NCBI GenBank assembly: GCA_021775555.1
Contig: JAJFHP010000057.1
Coordinates: 1-64,000 of the forward strand
Direction: 5' to 3'
Length of the DNA: 64,000 bases
From: Hyphomicrobiales bacterium
Lineage (GTDB): Bacteria; Pseudomonadota; Alphaproteobacteria; Rhizobiales; Methyloligellaceae
The notes under the pieces were generated by a model. It was not told where the DNA came from. It did not search any database and was given only the letters and a program-made list of their open reading frames with translations. Shown here piece after piece: positions 37,679 through 46,793 of this stretch (positions are counted from its first letter, which is position 1; every line of letters begins with the position of its first letter). The translations under genes and the position numbers were made by a program.

Positions 37679-40225
37679 ATGAACTCCGAACTGGCTCCGT
37701 CTCCTTTAAAAGGATGGCAGGCAGTGCGTCGCCAAATTGACCACCTGCGGAAATTTCTGGGAACGTTCCTGTTCCCTGTACTCATCCTAAGCCTTGTCTT
37801 TACCGCTGTGTTCGCGGGACCCGAACAGTTTCTCGAGTTGTATCGCATCATGGCTGAGGATGTTGTCTTCGCACTCCAGAATGCAAAAGCAGCTCTTGAG
37901 CCTGAAGAGACCCTTACATGGGGCAAGACCTTCCAAATCTATTCGTCCTCTTTCTTATCGCCATTAATAATATCCCTTAGCGTCCTAACCATTGCGTTGG
38001 CGCTCTCAGCGCGAATTGTTGAAATTCTTGGGCGAGGGTCAGGGCGGCCCGAAGGTGCGGTCTGGCGAAAACTCTATACCTTCGCACCCTTGGCCATTGG
38101 TGTTCTGCCGATTGTTGGATGCATTTGGGGGATACTCTCAGCACAGTCTTTTTTGGAGCAACCAGATATTACGGGTGAGGCCGAACAGCTTTTGAAGCTG
38201 GGGGACAAAAGCCTTGCCAGCAATCTTCTTAAATCTGTCGAGATTGCCGAAAAGACGGATAGCATTCTCTTTTGGATGGCCAGCGGGTTGACGGTTGGTG
38301 GATTAATTGTTGTTAGCACTGGCTTTTGGATCAATCAGCGCAAAGTCGTCGACATTTGGGTGGACCAATTAGAGAAAAACACCGCCCTAGCCTGCATCTC
38401 CGCTGCTCTCTTTATAGTTGTAATTGGTGCTGCAATATGTGGGTTCGTCTTAAATCCGATCGAGTTGCCGAAATTGCTTGGTGTGTTTGGTATCATCGCG
38501 GTTTTTGGGTCGATACTCTCACTTTTTAGTTCATTTTTGATCGTGCAGTCCCATCGAACAGGGTTTCCGTTTATTGGATTCCTGATCTCCCTTGCGCTGA
38601 TCCTTGCGCTATTTGAGGGTAACGACAATCATCAGTTGAGGTATTTAAAAGCTGGCAAAGATTATTATCCATCTGCATCAGATATAGCTAACATTGAGCC
38701 GTTACCTGAAGTCGAAGAAGTCTTCCTGGAATGGGTGAATAGCCGGGCAGGGATCACAGTTACGAAATCGAAAGTCAAAAATAAGCGTGACGTATTGACA
38801 TGGACCACAGACAAAAAGTCGACTCCAGATAAAAAGCCGGATCCAAAAAAATTTCCTGTCTACATCGTTGCGGCCCAGGGCGGCGGAATGTATGCCGCAG
38901 CTCAAGCCAGCATTTTTCTCACAGCGATCAGTGCATTTTGTGAGCAGTTCCCGCAACATCTGTTTGCGATCAGTAGTGTGTCGGGCGGCAGTGTGGGGGC
39001 AGCGGTTTTCAACGCCGCCCTTACCACGTTTGGACAAAAGCGTGGAACTTGCCTGTCCATTGAAAAAATACGCGAACTAAAAAAAGAAGATTTTTCGCCT
39101 GACGCATATTGGGCCCTTGGAGCAGCTCATAAAATGGCTGCGGAGGACTGGCTTTCGCCATTAATGGGTGCCGCGTTATTCCCGGATTTTGCACAGCGTT
39201 TTTGGCCTTTGCGTGAGCCACGTCTATCGCGGGCACGTGCGCTGGAGGACGCAATAACGGATAGCTGGAGACGGCATTATCTCAAAACGGGCAAAGTGCA
39301 CAATCCGCTCAATCAAGGCATTCGTGCAACCTATGACGCCTCAGGTATTCGACCGGCCCTCTTGTTCAATACAACGGAATCTGGCAGTGGCCGAAGGCGG
39401 GTTATCGCTCCTTTCAGGATTAAAGAAGAAAAAGGCTCTGATCTTCAGTTTCTTCCGGTTTCGGAAGACTATGATGTATCACTCAGCGCAGCAGCGGTGG
39501 CGAGCGCTCGTTTCCCGTATTTTACGCCTGCAGCCTGGTTCTGGCCTCAAACGAAACCTGATCCAGACAAATCCACCGAAAAGAACAGCGAGCGAATCCG
39601 TATCGTTGATGGCGGCTATTTTGAAAACTCGGGCGTGGCGACGGCATCCGACCTTATAACGCGACTCGAGAAAATTGTCAGTGATCATGACCTGCCTGTC
39701 GATATCCATATGATCGTGTTGACATCTGGCAAATATCCCGAGCGCAAATCCCATGCATTCGGCGAGTTGCTTGCGCCCATTCGCGCACTCTTGAAAACGC
39801 GGGAATCGCGTACAATTAGCACGATTGCACTTGCGGATCGTGACATGGGGACGGTCGAAAATGCCGCGCCCGTTCGGCGCTTGCAGCGCGTGACGCTGAC
39901 GGATTTTTTGACACCATTGCCGTTGGGGTGGCGGCTTTCACAAATTGGCGTGTATCAAATCCGTCGGAGCTTGGCCCGAATACCCTTCTGCTATCCTGAT
40001 CTCGCATTTGTTCAGGATGCTAGAATTCCTGATCCGCTCGGTGACGGAACTAGAGTCCCTGATGCACTCGGTGACGGAAATTGTGTTGCCAGGCTTATTT
40101 GGCATCAACTCCCAGGCGACAATATTCTGGAGGCGCGTGAACAGGCATGCCGAGAAGTTGAGGCAAAGTCAAAAAGTGCGGGTGGTAATTACAAGTGCGA
40201 ACAGAAGAAGCGACCGAGTCAATAA
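37679..40225 (+). CDS. membrane-anchored patatin-like phospholipase
   Basis: 848 residues. The N-terminal half (residues about 25-310) carries six or so membrane helices (LFPVLILSLVFTAVFAG, IISLSVLTIALALSA, FAPLAIGVLPIVGCIWG and others). The C-terminal half is a patatin domain: glycine-rich oxyanion region AAQGGGMYAAAQA (about residue 400), nucleophile elbow SVSGGSVGAAV with G-x-S-x-G, and catalytic Asp in IVDGGYFENSG (about residue 643). Patatins hydrolyse acyl esters of phospholipids or other lipids. The tail has two near-identical short units (RIPDPLGDGTRV and VPDALGDGNCV). Preceded by a lipoprotein gene. Confidence 0.82.
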   Translation: MNSELAPSPLKGWQAVRRQIDHLRKFLGTFLFPVLILSLVFTAVFAGPEQFLELYRIMAEDVVFALQNAKAALEPEETLTWGKTFQIYSSSFLSPLIISLSVLTIALALSARIVEILGRGSGRPEGAVWRKLYTFAPLAIGVLPIVGCIWGILSAQSFLEQPDITGEAEQLLKLGDKSLASNLLKSVEIAEKTDSILFWMASGLTVGGLIVVSTGFWINQRKVVDIWVDQLEKNTALACISAALFIVVIGAAICGFVLNPIELPKLLGVFGIIAVFGSILSLFSSFLIVQSHRTGFPFIGFLISLALILALFEGNDNHQLRYLKAGKDYYPSASDIANIEPLPEVEEVFLEWVNSRAGITVTKSKVKNKRDVLTWTTDKKSTPDKKPDPKKFPVYIVAAQGGGMYAAAQASIFLTAISAFCEQFPQHLFAISSVSGGSVGAAVFNAALTTFGQKRGTCLSIEKIRELKKEDFSPDAYWALGAAHKMAAEDWLSPLMGAALFPDFAQRFWPLREPRLSRARALEDAITDSWRRHYLKTGKVHNPLNQGIRATYDASGIRPALLFNTTESGSGRRRVIAPFRIKEEKGSDLQFLPVSEDYDVSLSAAAVASARFPYFTPAAWFWPQTKPDPDKSTEKNSERIRIVDGGYFENSGVATASDLITRLEKIVSDHDLPVDIHMIVLTSGKYPERKSHAFGELLAPIRALLKTRESRTISTIALADRDMGTVENAAPVRRLQRVTLTDFLTPLPLGWRLSQIGVYQIRRSLARIPFCYPDLAFVQDARIPDPLGDGTRVPDALGDGNCVARLIWHQLPGDNILEAREQACREVEAKSKSAGGNYKCEQKKRPSQ

Positions 40226-40600
40226 ATTGTACATCCACTCCCCCAGGGAGCATTAATTCGGGACCTTGTGGCGCTGGGAATTTCGCTTCCACCCCGAGCA
40301 GCCATCAATTGCTTTTAGCCAGTGAACCGGCCAATGAGTGTTTCTTGGCAGGAATGGCACTGATGGCTGCACGGATGTGTCTTAGAGGCGGTGCGGGAAT
40401 GAACTTCAGAGTTCGCAATGGGTCATAAGCAGATTCTCTGAACGGCATCATTCGATGTACGCTTTACCCCCAAAAGCAGGGAAGGCGACTTTTGGCAAAC
40501 CGACGCACAACGCCTGCGTCCCCATTAGCCGATAGCCTTCTGGAGTTTGTTCAATATACTTAGAGTCTGGACGCATTCATCGCGTCAAATCTCATCAGCT
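40226..40600. other. intergenic region between the patatin and LodB-like genes
   Basis: 375 bp between two convergent genes. Short frames in it have no recognisable product. It contains a small stem CTCCC/GGGAG near 40240 and, at 40455-40471, ATGTACGCTTTACCCCC, a variant of a motif also present at 36872 and 57936. Confidence 0.5.
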
Positions 40601-41713
40601 TCACTGTGGTTTAACTAGTCTCCGATTCCAAAAGATGTGTGGCTTCAACTCGGAAGAAACCATGTTGTATGAGTACGTTCGTTGACGCAGGTATTCGCTA
40701 ACCGCCTTTTCATGTTCGCGTTGGTACGTTCCCAACGCTGCTTGGTTCCCGTCTAACCACTTATGAACGGTCGCGGCAGCTCGTATCCCACTTCGAATAG
40801 CATCGGAAAGACCGTTTCCAGACAATGGGTCTTGTGCGAGGGCTGCATCACCTACCGCAATCCAATTATTGAAGGCGACTTGGCGGGCTAATTGGCTGTG
40901 AGCTGGCCTGACATGAACCTGTAATTCATTCCTGCCGAACTTGACACGTTCACGGGTGTAGCGAGTCCGACGAATATTGTTGGACCAGAATTCGGACGGT
41001 TTACAAGAGCTTGCAATCAGAAAATCAGAATCGGTAACAAATGTCGCTGCAATGTACCCGTTTGCCAACGGTGCCGTATACCACCAGCCATTTGATGTCG
41101 GTTCAATAAACATTCGACTGTCTTCAAAGCACACTGCGGTCCTTGGAAGGCAGTAGCTGAGGAGCCCGATCGTGTTGTCCATCTTCTGTGGCTTGCGGCG
41201 CAATGACCTTAGAAGCCAAGCGGAGCGACCCGAGGCGTCAATTGCGAAAGTCGCCTTCAAACGCGAGTTCTGCGTGTCCCCACGAACGTCAATCTCCCAT
41301 TCCTCATTGTTAGAAACCACAGAGGGACGACACGACTTGATAACCCGGATTCCATGATCGTCTGCTTTGCTCGCCAAGCACCGCTCGAATAAGGGCCTCT
41401 CCAAATTGGCACCGCATCCCCAAGCGGAAGCGATATGGTTGATTGAATCTATGTGACCGCCGCGCCAAGTTGAAACAATGCCCGCGCTAGTTTTGGCATG
41501 CCTTTCTGACAAGATGTCCGTTATGCCGAGTTGAGCGAGCAGACTTGAAAATTGCGGAGCCGCGTGCTCCCCGATTCGAATGTCTCGATAATCGGTACGC
41601 TCAATCAAGACAACGGATCGACCAAGGGACTTTAGCGCAATTGCGGTTGAAAGCCCGGCGGGGCCACCACCGAAGATGGAAACATCGTAGTGCTCGGTCA
41701 CACTGCTAGGCAA
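40601..41713 (-). CDS. LodB-like FAD-dependent oxidoreductase
   Basis: 370 residues. FAD Rossmann start VSIFGGGPAGLSTAIALKSL, later AIDASGRSAWLLRSL and the C-terminal FAD motif VGDAALAQDPLSGNGLSDAI; this is the geranylgeranyl-reductase/tryptophan-halogenase-like fold to which LodB and GoxB belong. LodB-type flavoproteins are needed to build the cysteine tryptophylquinone cofactor of LodA-type oxidases. The gene overlaps the lodA-like stop by 8 bp on the same strand, the known lodA-lodB order, which supports the role. Confidence 0.82.
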   Translation of the reverse strand: MPSSVTEHYDVSIFGGGPAGLSTAIALKSLGRSVVLIERTDYRDIRIGEHAAPQFSSLLAQLGITDILSERHAKTSAGIVSTWRGGHIDSINHIASAWGCGANLERPLFERCLASKADDHGIRVIKSCRPSVVSNNEEWEIDVRGDTQNSRLKATFAIDASGRSAWLLRSLRRKPQKMDNTIGLLSYCLPRTAVCFEDSRMFIEPTSNGWWYTAPLANGYIAATFVTDSDFLIASSCKPSEFWSNNIRRTRYTRERVKFGRNELQVHVRPAHSQLARQVAFNNWIAVGDAALAQDPLSGNGLSDAIRSGIRAAATVHKWLDGNQAALGTYQREHEKAVSEYLRQRTYSYNMVSSELKPHIFWNRRLVKPQ

Positions 41714-43262
41714 TTAGGTCGAGATCGTCATTGCGTTGTGTTTCTATGTAACGATTATCCCCGTCCTTCTTCGAAACAAAGCCGAGCATCCACCATTTGT
41801 CGACCATCGGTTTTTTTTCAAACCAATCGGGTACCCAACTCACTGGTCCGGCATCACCATCTCTGAATACTTGATTCGGCCTAGCTGCGGGCCACCATGT
41901 TGTTTCAAATTCTGACATGCACTCATAAAAATCTGCTTGCCATGGTACCGCCAGCCCTGATGTAAGGTCGCCGGCTGACAGCTTGCGCGAGATGCGGAAC
42001 GGCCTGTCGTATGTTTCTGGTCTCGCCATGACATAACCACATTCGATCCCGGGGAAAAAAGGCACGCCAATACTGTCCTCCAAAGCCGCGCGATCGAGCG
42101 CTGCCGGTCGATCAGAAGACTTAATCTTATCAAGTGGCGATGGCTCAGGCGGGTTACCGACCTTGAAATCAGACTTAAATTTTCCGTCTGCCCACGCTTT
42201 CATCATTTTTATCTGCAATCTTGTCAGAGTGGGCGGCACTCGCACATGTGGGTTCTCCGCATCCAGGCCCTCATTCCCAAACCGTGGCATTTCTCCGAAG
42301 TTATTTGGATCATCAGGAATTCGGAGGTTTTCTAGAACGCGCCTACGAATTTGTGCGTGTTCGGGCTTGTTGTTGGAAAGTTTCTTCAGAAGAAGAGGAT
42401 CCAAAAAATTTCCTTTGGGACGCGCTGTGCTGTGACCGCTTGCAATGAATTCGTCCACCCATTGGAGCTTAACGATCCTTGAGAGGATCGGAAAGATGTG
42501 ATCTGAGAAGGATATTTCTTTCGGCTCGTGGGTGGCATCTTTCTGGATTGCCATTTCAAGCGCGCGGTCAAACCAAGTGACAATGTTGTACAAGCCCGGT
42601 GCAAACCCCGGGGGAGCAACAACGAGCCAGGCAGAATCGGCAATGTGGATCCCCTTATCTGTACCGGAAGCAATTTCGACTGTTGCAGTAACAGGACCAT
42701 CTGATGTGTCGTCGTACCAACCGTCATTGTTGGCAAAATGCAAAAGAGGTTGACCTGGCGGCACGGATGCAGAGTGTCCAAAACCTCCTAGAGCAATCAG
42801 TCTGCCGGGTTCGTCCGTCTTCAAGTCACCGAGGTGAACATGTCGGTTCATAAACGCACCGGATAGCGGCATTGACTGGTCTTTACCGCTAATCGCCTGA
42901 TTGCCGGCGTCGATAATCAACCTGCTGCGTTCATCGCTATGAACATTCCGATTTCTAAACGCATTATTCGCTGGAGGAAATTCGGCCGCTGCAGATTTTT
43001 TATTAGCTAGGTGGACGCACCATCGGATTATGATTTTATTTGAATTTACGATTTCTCTGACATTGCTCAATGCGCCATCGTCATAGGTGTATCTAAAAAT
43101 TCTGAATCTTACGGCTTGTCGAGAAATCCGGCCTTGGTTGTCCTTATATGGCCCAGTTGGCGGCACGTCAGGAGCTTCCGGCCCGAAGTAACTGTCTGTT
43201 GTGCTGTTACCGACGCGGGCAATGCCAATTCCTGGATGTATTCGATATGCATAGGTTTTCAC
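41706..43262 (-). CDS. LodA/GoxA-family cysteine tryptophylquinone (CTQ) oxidase
   Basis: 518 residues. GTG start at 43262 with AGGAGGG seven bases upstream. The N-terminus YRIHPGIGIARVGNS is a signature of the LodA/GoxA family of amino-acid oxidases that release H2O2, ammonia and an aldehyde. Candidate cofactor residues: Cys448 in WQADFYEC, with Asp444 four residues before it as in LodA, and Trp490 or Trp491 in MVDKWWMLGF. LodA is longer (about 720 residues), so some loops are missing. No signal peptide, as for other members. The amino acid substrate is unknown. Confidence 0.82.
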   Translation of the reverse strand: MKTYAYRIHPGIGIARVGNSTTDSYFGPEAPDVPPTGPYKDNQGRISRQAVRFRIFRYTYDDGALSNVREIVNSNKIIIRWCVHLANKKSAAAEFPPANNAFRNRNVHSDERSRLIIDAGNQAISGKDQSMPLSGAFMNRHVHLGDLKTDEPGRLIALGGFGHSASVPPGQPLLHFANNDGWYDDTSDGPVTATVEIASGTDKGIHIADSAWLVVAPPGFAPGLYNIVTWFDRALEMAIQKDATHEPKEISFSDHIFPILSRIVKLQWVDEFIASGHSTARPKGNFLDPLLLKKLSNNKPEHAQIRRRVLENLRIPDDPNNFGEMPRFGNEGLDAENPHVRVPPTLTRLQIKMMKAWADGKFKSDFKVGNPPEPSPLDKIKSSDRPAALDRAALEDSIGVPFFPGIECGYVMARPETYDRPFRISRKLSAGDLTSGLAVPWQADFYECMSEFETTWWPAARPNQVFRDGDAGPVSWVPDWFEKKPMVDKWWMLGFVSKKDGDNRYIETQRNDDLDLIA

Positions 43263-43351
43263 AGGCTGTCCCTCCTAGACTATGACGCCTTTGGACCCCA
43301 TCTGAAGTTCCTTCCCTCAAAGGCTTGATTGGTGAAACGGATCGCTGCTCC

Positions 43352-43822
43352 TCATGCATAGCCAACAATGGAAATTGGTCCGTCTATTTTTCCGACATCT
43401 TTGGGATTCGCCTTAACACCCGGCGCCTTACCCTTAGCAAACGGTACTATTGTTATGGTCACGCCGTAGTCGGCGGATTTTTTGGCAGCCTTCTTGAGTG
43501 CTTCCGAGATGTCGAGATGTATTTCTATCGGGATTGAGTCGGGCGGTGGCGTCGTGTCATATGGAAGCCTGGTTGGCGCAGGGCCGCAGTGACCTGGCGC
43601 GCCATAACAGTCGCCGTGGCCAAAAATGAAGTATGAGCCTGCATACCCTGACTTCGCGGAACGCTTCGTTTTTTCGTTCGCTTTCTTGTTGTTCAAAAAT
43701 ACACGGCCTTCGTACGAGCAACCCAGATGATGGACGCCCCGCAGTATGAGATCGAAACGCTGATCTTCGTGTTCGAAGTCCTTAATCGGGCATTGGAATG
43801 GTTTTGATACAGTTATGGTCAT
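43352..43822 (-). CDS. small protein resembling the C-terminal domain of bacterial tyrosinases
   Basis: 156 residues, no signal peptide. Start at 43822 follows GGGAGAG. It has FDLILRGVHHLGCSYEGRVF, GYAGSYFIFGHGDCYG and GHCGP, then predicted strands and helices (IPIEIHLDISEALKKAAKKS). I recall this sequence type (EGRVFLNN ... FGHGxCxG ... GHC) as the C-terminal part of large bacterial tyrosinase-family proteins; here it is a separate gene 12 bp behind the tyrosinase. It may cover the active site or deliver copper. Family recall is moderate and unsearched. Confidence 0.65.
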   Translation of the reverse strand: MTITVSKPFQCPIKDFEHEDQRFDLILRGVHHLGCSYEGRVFLNNKKANEKTKRSAKSGYAGSYFIFGHGDCYGAPGHCGPAPTRLPYDTTPPPDSIPIEIHLDISEALKKAAKKSADYGVTITIVPFAKGKAPGVKANPKDVGKIDGPISIVGYA

Positions 43823-43834
43823 CCCGACTCTCCC

Positions 43835-44614
43835 TCACGCCTCAACCGCAATCTCTGTAGTGGCGTACTCGTAGCCAAGTTTGTTGATATCGAGAACGTC
43901 ACCTACCGTCATATCCAAGCCTCGGAGAATCCGATTGGGAAATGGCGGGTCAGCACCGTTAGGATCAAGCTGCCATAGCCACCAATCCCGATCGTGCGCG
44001 CAATGGAAAATCCAAAATGCTGGATCAAAAGCGGTCCATTGGGGCCCAAGTGCGTCGCCGCCCAGCCACTGGTGCATCGCATTATGAACACGCGTATAAT
44101 AGCTGTCTCGGAAGCTACGATAGTTCCTTTGCCGCATCGCATTCTCAACCAAGGATTTGGGCGGCAGATCAGATGGTGAGCTCAATTCTCGCATAGTCTC
44201 TCGATCACCATCAAATACGATCTTGGTGCTAGCTAAAACATCCACACCACCATTCGCGACCGATTGAAACGATCTTGGCAAGCCTTCCTTAAGAGAGAGG
44301 TCAGTTGTGAAGTCCCACCAGGGAAGAGCGACTGTTGGATCAACCTTGTTGAGCGCACGTTCCAACCTTAATAGGTAGGCTCGATGCCATGGAAAAAAAT
44401 GAATGTTGTGCTGGCATGATATTGGCGCAGGAAATCCATGAATCCCGGCAATGTGGTGAAAGCTTGACTCGTCTTCTTTGGGCTTCGCCAGAATTTTTCT
44501 CCAAGCGTCAACGAAAAGATCGAGCTTCTCCGGATCTTTTTCAAGTTCTCTCACGCTTGGTCGATAGCGAAGCCCAGTTAAGGATTCCAATTCAGGGGTA
44601 AGAACTTCAGCCAT
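43835..44614 (-). CDS. tyrosinase (type 3 dicopper oxidase)
   Basis: 259 residues, common central domain of tyrosinases (oxidises phenols or catechols to quinones). CuA ligands: His53/54 or His59 (FHHIAGIHGF), His69 and His77 (CQHNIHFFPWHR), with Cys67 two residues before His69 as possible thioether partner. CuB: His177 and His181 (RVHNAMHQWLGG) and the FDPAFWIFHCAHDRDWW block. The usual HH pair is HCAH here. No signal peptide. First gene of a minus-strand set with the companion protein, LodA-like and LodB-like genes. Confidence 0.88.
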   Translation of the reverse strand: MAEVLTPELESLTGLRYRPSVRELEKDPEKLDLFVDAWRKILAKPKEDESSFHHIAGIHGFPAPISCQHNIHFFPWHRAYLLRLERALNKVDPTVALPWWDFTTDLSLKEGLPRSFQSVANGGVDVLASTKIVFDGDRETMRELSSPSDLPPKSLVENAMRQRNYRSFRDSYYTRVHNAMHQWLGGDALGPQWTAFDPAFWIFHCAHDRDWWLWQLDPNGADPPFPNRILRGLDMTVGDVLDINKLGYEYATTEIAVEA

Positions 44615-44908
44615 AAGGATACCATAATCAGACTTAGGATTAGAAGTAAGTGATATTCTGAACTTCTATTTGATTATGAATGAATGAATGATCAAATGCA
44701 ATATTTGCACGTATTATAATAGAAATAAGTAATTTTACACATACGATATAATTTATTTAAATAATTGTTATTCAAAGAAAATTGCATACAGGCTATCTTA
44801 CTGAGAATTTTACCATGGTAGAAAATAAAGATATACTGCCGACGGCAGGTGTTCGCAGAATCCTTGAAAAATCTATTTGGCGGGCATTACCCCGGTAATT
44901 GGGATCAT

Positions 44909-45424
44909 CTATTCTGATACTACCAATTCGCTCAGCAAATTAATCCAACGTTGGTACCTGGCATTATTCGCCCCAAAGTCGGAGTAGCCGATGAGGCTGC
45001 GGGAATAAAAGGCCAAGGTTGATGAGTTGTTATCGAGCAGTACGAACCGCACTGAAACGGTATCCGGAAACCGCATCAAGGGTGTTCTCTGAACGTATCT
45101 AATCTGCAATGTGTCTGTTGTTCGATCAACAAGCTCCAGATTGGCCTCTTGGGACCAAGCCTTGATTGCTTGGTCGCGTAATCGTTCTGCTTTGACCGAA
45201 TATACATCCGCAACGCTATTGGGCGTAGCGTTGATACACAGCGTGCGTGGACACGCAAGAAAATGATTTGGAGTGTCTGGAAGTCTTAGTGCTTCAAAGG
45301 CTATCTGACCTTGATCTGCGTTACCGCCGATCAAGGTCCAGAGTTTATCCCGTGAAAGGAAGCCAAAAAAAATAGTGGCGAACAGGATTGTGCAAAAAAT
45401 CACACTTTTGACGGTTATTGTCAT
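44909..45424 (-). CDS. DUF1499-family membrane-anchored protein
   Basis: 171 residues with an N-terminal membrane helix (VIFCTILFATIFFGFLS). The core has the DUF1499 pattern: LPDTPNHFLACP ... C, RTPLMRFPDTVSVRF, YSRSLIGYSDFGANNARYQR then WI. Function of the family is unknown. 294 bp of AT-rich DNA without a gene separate it from the tyrosinase start; it may be transcribed with that operon or alone. Confidence 0.82.
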   Translation of the reverse strand: MTITVKSVIFCTILFATIFFGFLSRDKLWTLIGGNADQGQIAFEALRLPDTPNHFLACPRTLCINATPNSVADVYSVKAERLRDQAIKAWSQEANLELVDRTTDTLQIRYVQRTPLMRFPDTVSVRFVLLDNNSSTLAFYSRSLIGYSDFGANNARYQRWINLLSELVVSE

Positions 45425-45741
45425 TCTGCCTCAAATTCAATCAGTTGCCATATAGCCAATCGATAATCTCTCCACAACCTCGTGTAAAATAGTGTTTTTC
45501 AAATCTTTATATTATCTCTTTATTGCTGTGTTTTACCCATAAATTGAGTGCAAATTTTATATTAATTTTCAAACATCTAGATATAACTCAGTTCACTGAT
45601 TAATAAAATTGAATATTAAGGTCTAAATTTATATATAACTAAAAAGCTTTGATTTAAGCAATAGATATGGCAATATATCTATAGTAATGAGACGTGAATA
45701 AATCATAGTCCTGTGCATATGTCGATGAATTTGGGGGGCTT
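45425..45741. other. AT-rich intergenic region between divergent genes
   Basis: 317 bp, strongly AT-rich, between the DUF1499 gene (minus) and the lipoprotein gene (plus). I see no gene; it presumably holds both promoters. Such low GC contrasts with the core region. Confidence 0.5.
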
Positions 45742-46746
45742 ATGCGTAAATTGCGTAGTGTATTGTCCGTATGTACCGCTTTATCCTTGGCAGGATGTGC
45801 AACGCATCCACTTCCGAAACATGTCACGCGGGAAACGACGAGAAGTATTGTAGCAAAGATTTACTGCGAGGGCCGAGAGGCTTTGGATAGCCTCACAATC
45901 AAGGTTCTTCGGGGCTCGAATCATGAAATAAATCTCGCATACGCTAATGGTATTGAGGACGGAACCTTCTTCGCGAGGAACTTCGAAGATCCCCGAATCT
46001 TCAGAACTCTGGATGAGCGCACTCAAGGCGTTATTCTCCAATTTACACTGTCTTCTGTCGTCTTCGACTTCCGGTTCGATATCACCGAAACAAACGACAA
46101 TACTATCGACGCCCGTTTCAGGCATCCATTCGCCAAACCAATGGGAACATTCACATTTGGTTTCATCGGCGGGAAAAAAACTGCTCGCAAGAATGAGCGG
46201 AAATTCCAGGCGGGCACAACCTTCTTCGCTTTGCACCAAAAACAATTCGATCCAGCTAGATGTGACAATGTTTCGGCTAAGCACCGGCATCTCGTGTATC
46301 CGATCACGGGTCGAATTGGTTTGGAGGAGGTGTTCGACACATTTCTGAATCTAACAGTATTCACCGGTGGCCTTGGTGCGAAGAAGGCAGGAGTGACACA
46401 GAAGAAATTGGATCGGTTTAACGACACGTTGACGTTCACGACAACGCTGAAAGCTAATGTCAATCCGAAAATCACCCTCGACGCCATTCCAGATCACCGT
46501 TTCAGATTGGTGAGTGTGGAAGGGATGTTCAACAACGACCGAGTAGACATCCATGAGGTTGGGATATCCGTCGCGACAGAGGAGGAAATTACCCGCAAAC
46601 TTCTCCAGAAAGCTGCACGAAATCAAGCACGCGCCGATTCTCTCAGGAGAGCGTTCAAAAATGCGAATATCGAGCGAGCTGAACAGACACTGAACACCAT
46701 CTTTGAACTTGAGGATCGCGTGAATGCCGCCGGGATCCCACAGTAA
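45742..46746 (+). CDS. lipoprotein of unknown function, 334 aa
   Basis: Lipoprotein signal VCTALSLAGC with the lipid-modified Cys near residue 19. Body of predicted beta strands (HEINLAYANG, VVFDFRFDITETN, GTFTFGFIGG), three or so Cys (YCEGRE, RCDNV) and a C-terminal helical region (about residues 280-334, RNQARADSLRRAFKNANIE). I do not recognise a family. It is the first gene of a plus-strand series (P450 47 bp later, di-heme cytochrome c, patatin) and could act as their envelope partner. Confidence 0.7.
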   Translation: MRKLRSVLSVCTALSLAGCATHPLPKHVTRETTRSIVAKIYCEGREALDSLTIKVLRGSNHEINLAYANGIEDGTFFARNFEDPRIFRTLDERTQGVILQFTLSSVVFDFRFDITETNDNTIDARFRHPFAKPMGTFTFGFIGGKKTARKNERKFQAGTTFFALHQKQFDPARCDNVSAKHRHLVYPITGRIGLEEVFDTFLNLTVFTGGLGAKKAGVTQKKLDRFNDTLTFTTTLKANVNPKITLDAIPDHRFRLVSVEGMFNNDRVDIHEVGISVATEEEITRKLLQKAARNQARADSLRRAFKNANIERAEQTLNTIFELEDRVNAAGIPQ

Positions 46747-46793
46747 TTGGAACTCCGAAGGAGCAAATCGAGCAGTAGGGGTAATAAGCGACT

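Noticed and set aside
40195-40428. 77-codon plus-strand frame after the patatin gene
   Set aside because: No recognisable product, overlaps the patatin 3' end and has no ribosome site; treated as intergenic.
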